Source of the DNA: Candidatus Bathyarchaeota archaeon
GTDB lineage: Archaea > Asgardarchaeota > Lokiarchaeia > Sigyniarchaeales > Sigyniarchaeaceae
NCBI GenBank assembly: GCA_014729935.1
Contig: WJJB01000155.1
Location: forward strand, 1 to 6,709
DNA length: 6,709 nt
Direction: 5' to 3'
The notes beneath the pieces were generated by a model, which did no database searches, was not told the origin of the DNA, and saw only the letters and a list, made by a program, of their open reading frames with translations. Positions 4,799 through 6,709 of the stretch are shown here, in pieces; within the stretch, counting starts at the first letter, position 1; each line of letters opens with the position of its first letter. The position numbers were made by a program, and so were the translations under genes.

Positions 4799-5485
4799 GT
4801 GAAGGACTTCTTCATGATAGAAAATGAAACCATTTCCATCCCCCGTGATAAGGGAATCTATACCCCTGCCGAGGATACGTATCTTCTTCTACACTTGATT
4901 ACTGCATTCTTGGATTCGGGAACATCTTCGTCAATTCCAAGCGAAGCTACCGCATTGGACATGGGTTGTGGTAATGGGCTAATCACGTATCATCTCTCCC
5001 AAAGATTCACGCGAGTTCACGCGATCGACGTGAATCCCCATTGTCTCGTCCATCTTGGCACCATGTCCAGAAAACTTCCATCTCTCTCAAGGGTAACGTG
5101 CATTAGCATGGATTTGTTTTCTGGGTTCAAGACAAGTGGTAAAACACCCGAGTATCATGTTGCGTGCTTCAATCCACCCTACCTTCCCTTTAATGGTAAT
5201 AAAACATTTCACGAAAATAGCCGAGTTAATGCATCACGAGGAAACGAAAATATGATTGATAAAGCTTTATACTCCAATGAGGGTGGAGGTGAAACATTGA
5301 GAATGTTCCTCGAGAGCATTCCAATGTACTTGGCACCTGGAGGCCACGTGTTTTTCGTCAAATCATCCCTCACCACGTTTGATGAATTTGATGCATTTCT
5401 TGCATGCAATGGATACACGCAAGTTTCAATGAAATCAGTACACATGTTTTTCGAAGATATTTGCGCCTATCACGTCAAGAGATGA
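4799..5485 (+). CDS. HemK/Mtq2-type glutamine N5-methyltransferase (release factor aRF1)
   Basis: Class I SAM-dependent methyltransferase of the HemK/PrmC/Mtq2 family. The archaeal and eukaryotic members methylate the Gln of the GGQ loop of the class I release factor, in eukaryotes and haloarchaea with the activator Trm112. From the GTG at 4799 it has 228 residues. Visible features: YTPAEDTYLLL (21-31), matching the Y-x-P-A-E-D-T/S opening of archaeal family members; LDMGCGNGLIT (53-63, SAM-binding motif I); AIDVNP (motif II acidic residue); and FNPPYLPF (124-131), the N-P-P-Y that holds the substrate glutamine. PGGHVFFVKSS is the late core strand. An insert of polar residues around 40-50 makes it slightly long. 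It is the usual downstream neighbour of ksgA, and the 14-base gap with a strong ribosome binding site implies one operon. Specificity for aRF1 is inferred from family and context. Confidence 0.88.
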   Translation: MKDFFMIENETISIPRDKGIYTPAEDTYLLLHLITAFLDSGTSSSIPSEATALDMGCGNGLITYHLSQRFTRVHAIDVNPHCLVHLGTMSRKLPSLSRVTCISMDLFSGFKTSGKTPEYHVACFNPPYLPFNGNKTFHENSRVNASRGNENMIDKALYSNEGGGETLRMFLESIPMYLAPGGHVFFVKSSLTTFDEFDAFLACNGYTQVSMKSVHMFFEDICAYHVKR

Positions 5486-5492
5486 TTTTTTT
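5486..5492 (+). terminator. T-run directly after hemK/mtq2 stop (candidate terminator)
   Basis: Seven consecutive T residues follow the stop immediately, in the 31-base gap before trmJ. Archaeal RNA polymerase can terminate at such runs without a hairpin. The same run sits about 28 bases before the trmJ ATG, so it could instead act as a poor TATA-like element for a leaderless trmJ transcript. Confidence 0.35.
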
Positions 5493-5516
5493 GGGCACCC
5501 ATGTTTTTCATATAAC

Positions 5517-6302
5517 ATGGAGCATCACGTCTCGGTAATCTTGGTTTCACCCGAGAAACCAGGCAATCTTGGTGCCATCGCACGTTCGATCATGAATTTC
5601 GGATTCGAAGACTTGATCATGGTGGACCCACGCACTCCCATCACCGAGGAATCTAGGAATTACGCGGTGCATGCACTTGAAATCTTGGATAAAGCAAGGA
5701 TCATTAGATACCCAAATAACTGCGTTGAAACAGAAAAAGAAAGGATCTTGAAGAAATTATTCAAGTCTTTTGACTTGCTAGTGGGTACTTCATGCAGGAT
5801 CTTCAAGGAAAGGACCATGCATCGCATTCCCATCACGCTTCGAGAGTTCATCGAGGATATGGAAGCTCAAATTGATCCCTCGAGCCTGAAGCTGGGGATA
5901 ATCTTCGGGCCAGAAAGTTCCGGATTACCGAATCACGTGTTGAAACTCGTGGATATCTTGGTAACCATCCCCACCTCCGAGGTATATGCATCCATGAATC
6001 TCTCGCATGCCGTCTCGGTCTTCCTTTACGAACTTTCAATGCTGTTAGGAACCGGTTCATCCCGCAGGGAGGATATCCCTCTTAGCTCAAAGAAAAATAG
6101 GGCACTCTTATTTAATTTTTTTAATACGATGGTGGATTTTTCATCCTTACCCGATCACAGGACCCATCGGGCAAGGAAATCGTTCCATTCCATCATCTCA
6201 AGGGCACACGTATCAAGCCGTGAATTAACCCTTCTTCTTGGCGTGTTTAGAAACTGCGTGGAGGCAATATCCAAGGGAGGGAATGCAAATCGAGATAATT
6301 GA
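5517..6302 (+). CDS. trmJ: TrmJ-type SPOUT tRNA 2'-O-methyltransferase
   Basis: SpoU/TrmH-superfamily RNA methyltransferase with a trefoil-knot SAM site, 261 residues. In archaea TrmJ methylates the 2'-OH of C32 in the tRNA anticodon loop. The three SPOUT motifs are complete: motif 1 NLGAIARSIMNFG (17-29, with N17 and catalytic R23), motif 2 IIFGPESSGL (128-137), and motif 3 IPTSEVYASMNLSHAVSVF (151-169), carrying the conserved N161. LVGTSCRIFKERT (88-100) resembles the TrmJ loop before motif 2. The C-terminal part after about 180 (SSRREDIPLSSKK onward) is helical and basic, as in the TrmJ extension. The ATG at 5517 has no Shine-Dalgarno sequence upstream (CATATAAC instead), so it may be leaderless or coupled to the upstream operon. 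The stop touches the stop of a convergent gene. TrmJ rather than another SPOUT member is a motif-based judgement. Confidence 0.85.
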   Translation: MEHHVSVILVSPEKPGNLGAIARSIMNFGFEDLIMVDPRTPITEESRNYAVHALEILDKARIIRYPNNCVETEKERILKKLFKSFDLLVGTSCRIFKERTMHRIPITLREFIEDMEAQIDPSSLKLGIIFGPESSGLPNHVLKLVDILVTIPTSEVYASMNLSHAVSVFLYELSMLLGTGSSRREDIPLSSKKNRALLFNFFNTMVDFSSLPDHRTHRARKSFHSIISRAHVSSRELTLLLGVFRNCVEAISKGGNANRDN

Positions 6303-6674
6303 TCAAAAGGGTCTCCTGTCCCTTCGCTTTGATAAAAGTGTCGAGCAGTATCCCGTATTTTGCCTGATTAAATCAACAATCGTCTTGAAATCCTGTTCAG
6401 GTATGCATACTCGCTTGTGTGCTTCCATTTGCGGGCTTGGTTCAGAATAATCCACCATAATCTTCGATATGGGATTGATCAAGCTCCCTAAAGCATCCAC
6501 GGTAGCCTCTAGTTTGTTAGGCTTACCGGAGGAAAAAAATTCGAGCTTGAGGGGAAAGTCCATGGGTACCGGTTTCAAGAGGAAGGAATAGATCCCAAGA
6601 TGCTTGTCCTTGATGAATTTTTCAAAATTAGTCCGGGGGTTGGGATTCACTATCCTTGGAAATGTTTTCATCAT
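6303..6674 (-). CDS. hypothetical protein, unrecognised
   Basis: I do not recognise this family. With the ATG at 6674 it has 123 residues; ATG 6671 is equally possible, and the frame stays open to the window edge, so a longer start cannot be excluded. A strong Shine-Dalgarno sequence ahead of 6674 favours that start. The sequence is soluble-looking, with no membrane segment or signal peptide. It begins MMKTFPRIVNPNPRTNFEKF, has a middle with alternating hydrophobics (IYSFLLKPVPMDFPLKLEFF, then KIMVDYSE) that suggests beta strands, and ends in a basic tail SKRRDRRPF. Two cysteines (RVCIP, GYCS) lie in the last third without a metal-binding pattern. It converges on trmJ with no base between the two stop codons. 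Confidence 0.6.
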   Translation of the reverse strand: MMKTFPRIVNPNPRTNFEKFIKDKHLGIYSFLLKPVPMDFPLKLEFFSSGKPNKLEATVDALGSLINPISKIMVDYSEPSPQMEAHKRVCIPEQDFKTIVDLIRQNTGYCSTLLSKRRDRRPF

Positions 6675-6684
6675 GAAGGACCGT

Positions 6685-6693
6685 TCACCCTCC
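6685..6693 (-). promoter_or_regulatory. strong Shine-Dalgarno sequence of the 6303-6674 gene
   Basis: On the minus strand this reads GGAGGGTGA, nearly the full complement of the archaeal 16S rRNA 3' end, ten bases before the ATG at 6674. It is the best ribosome binding site in the window and the main argument that this small gene is real and that the in-frame TTG at 6698 is not its start. Confidence 0.55.
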
Positions 6694-6709
6694 TGCAAGA
6701 ACCTGAAAA

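Noticed and set aside
6238..6450. A plus-strand open frame bridging the trmJ end and the minus-strand hypothetical gene
   Set aside because: Its first part overlaps trmJ out of frame, and the rest is antisense to the gene with the strong Shine-Dalgarno sequence. It has no ribosome binding site.

Overview
This window is a stretch of an archaeal genome built around the conserved archaeal translation/transcription neighbourhood pus10 - rpl21e - rpoF - DUF655 - ksgA - hemK/mtq2. Family-specific residues in each protein make the archaeal assignment secure: the Pus10 EDxDxR and IKELxS.D.GRT motifs, a full L21e, Rpb4/RpoF, and DUF655, which is essentially archaeal. Base composition is moderate and GTG/TTG starts are common. 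The arginine/glycine-rich tail on DUF655 and the acidic insert in RpoF would fit an uncultured lineage such as an Asgard archaeon, but nothing here proves the phylum.

Layout. (1) Positions 1-560 (+): the C-terminal part of Pus10, cut by the window edge. (2) Positions 555-2539 (-): a three-gene unit read leftward, L21e, RpoF (Rpb4) and a membrane-anchored metallophosphoesterase. It starts from a clear TATA box at 2587-2594, and its last gene overlaps the Pus10 stop tail to tail. (3) Positions 2595-3249: about 650 bases without a secure gene. They hold two related GAAG..CCCC/GGGG hairpins, the second fused to a short open frame ending in EAPAFMRGSS like the tail of a TnpB protein. They also hold an isolated archaeal TATA box, a small basic ORF, and a dyad before DUF655. 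I read the stretch as IS200/IS605 debris. (4) Positions 3250-5485 (+): a tight operon of DUF655, KsgA/Dim1 and a HemK/Mtq2-type methyltransferase. (5) Positions 5517-6302 (+): a TrmJ-type SPOUT methyltransferase. (6) Positions 6303-6674 (-): an unrecognised protein whose stop abuts that of trmJ.

Functionally the window is about making and decorating the translation machinery: tRNA pseudouridine (Pus10), tRNA 2'-O-methylation (TrmJ), 16S rRNA dimethyladenosine (KsgA), release-factor glutamine methylation (HemK/Mtq2) and a large-subunit protein (L21e). An RNA polymerase stalk subunit is included. The outlier is the phosphoesterase, which has joined the L21e-RpoF unit.

Most notable points: the L21e-RpoF pair is on the opposite strand to its usual partners, with transposon debris beside one junction, which suggests a local inversion; KsgA carries SMPY where the family has the catalytic N-L/I-P-Y motif; and the 2785-3132 region may preserve an orphan omega-RNA-like 3' end and a CRISPR-repeat-like hairpin.
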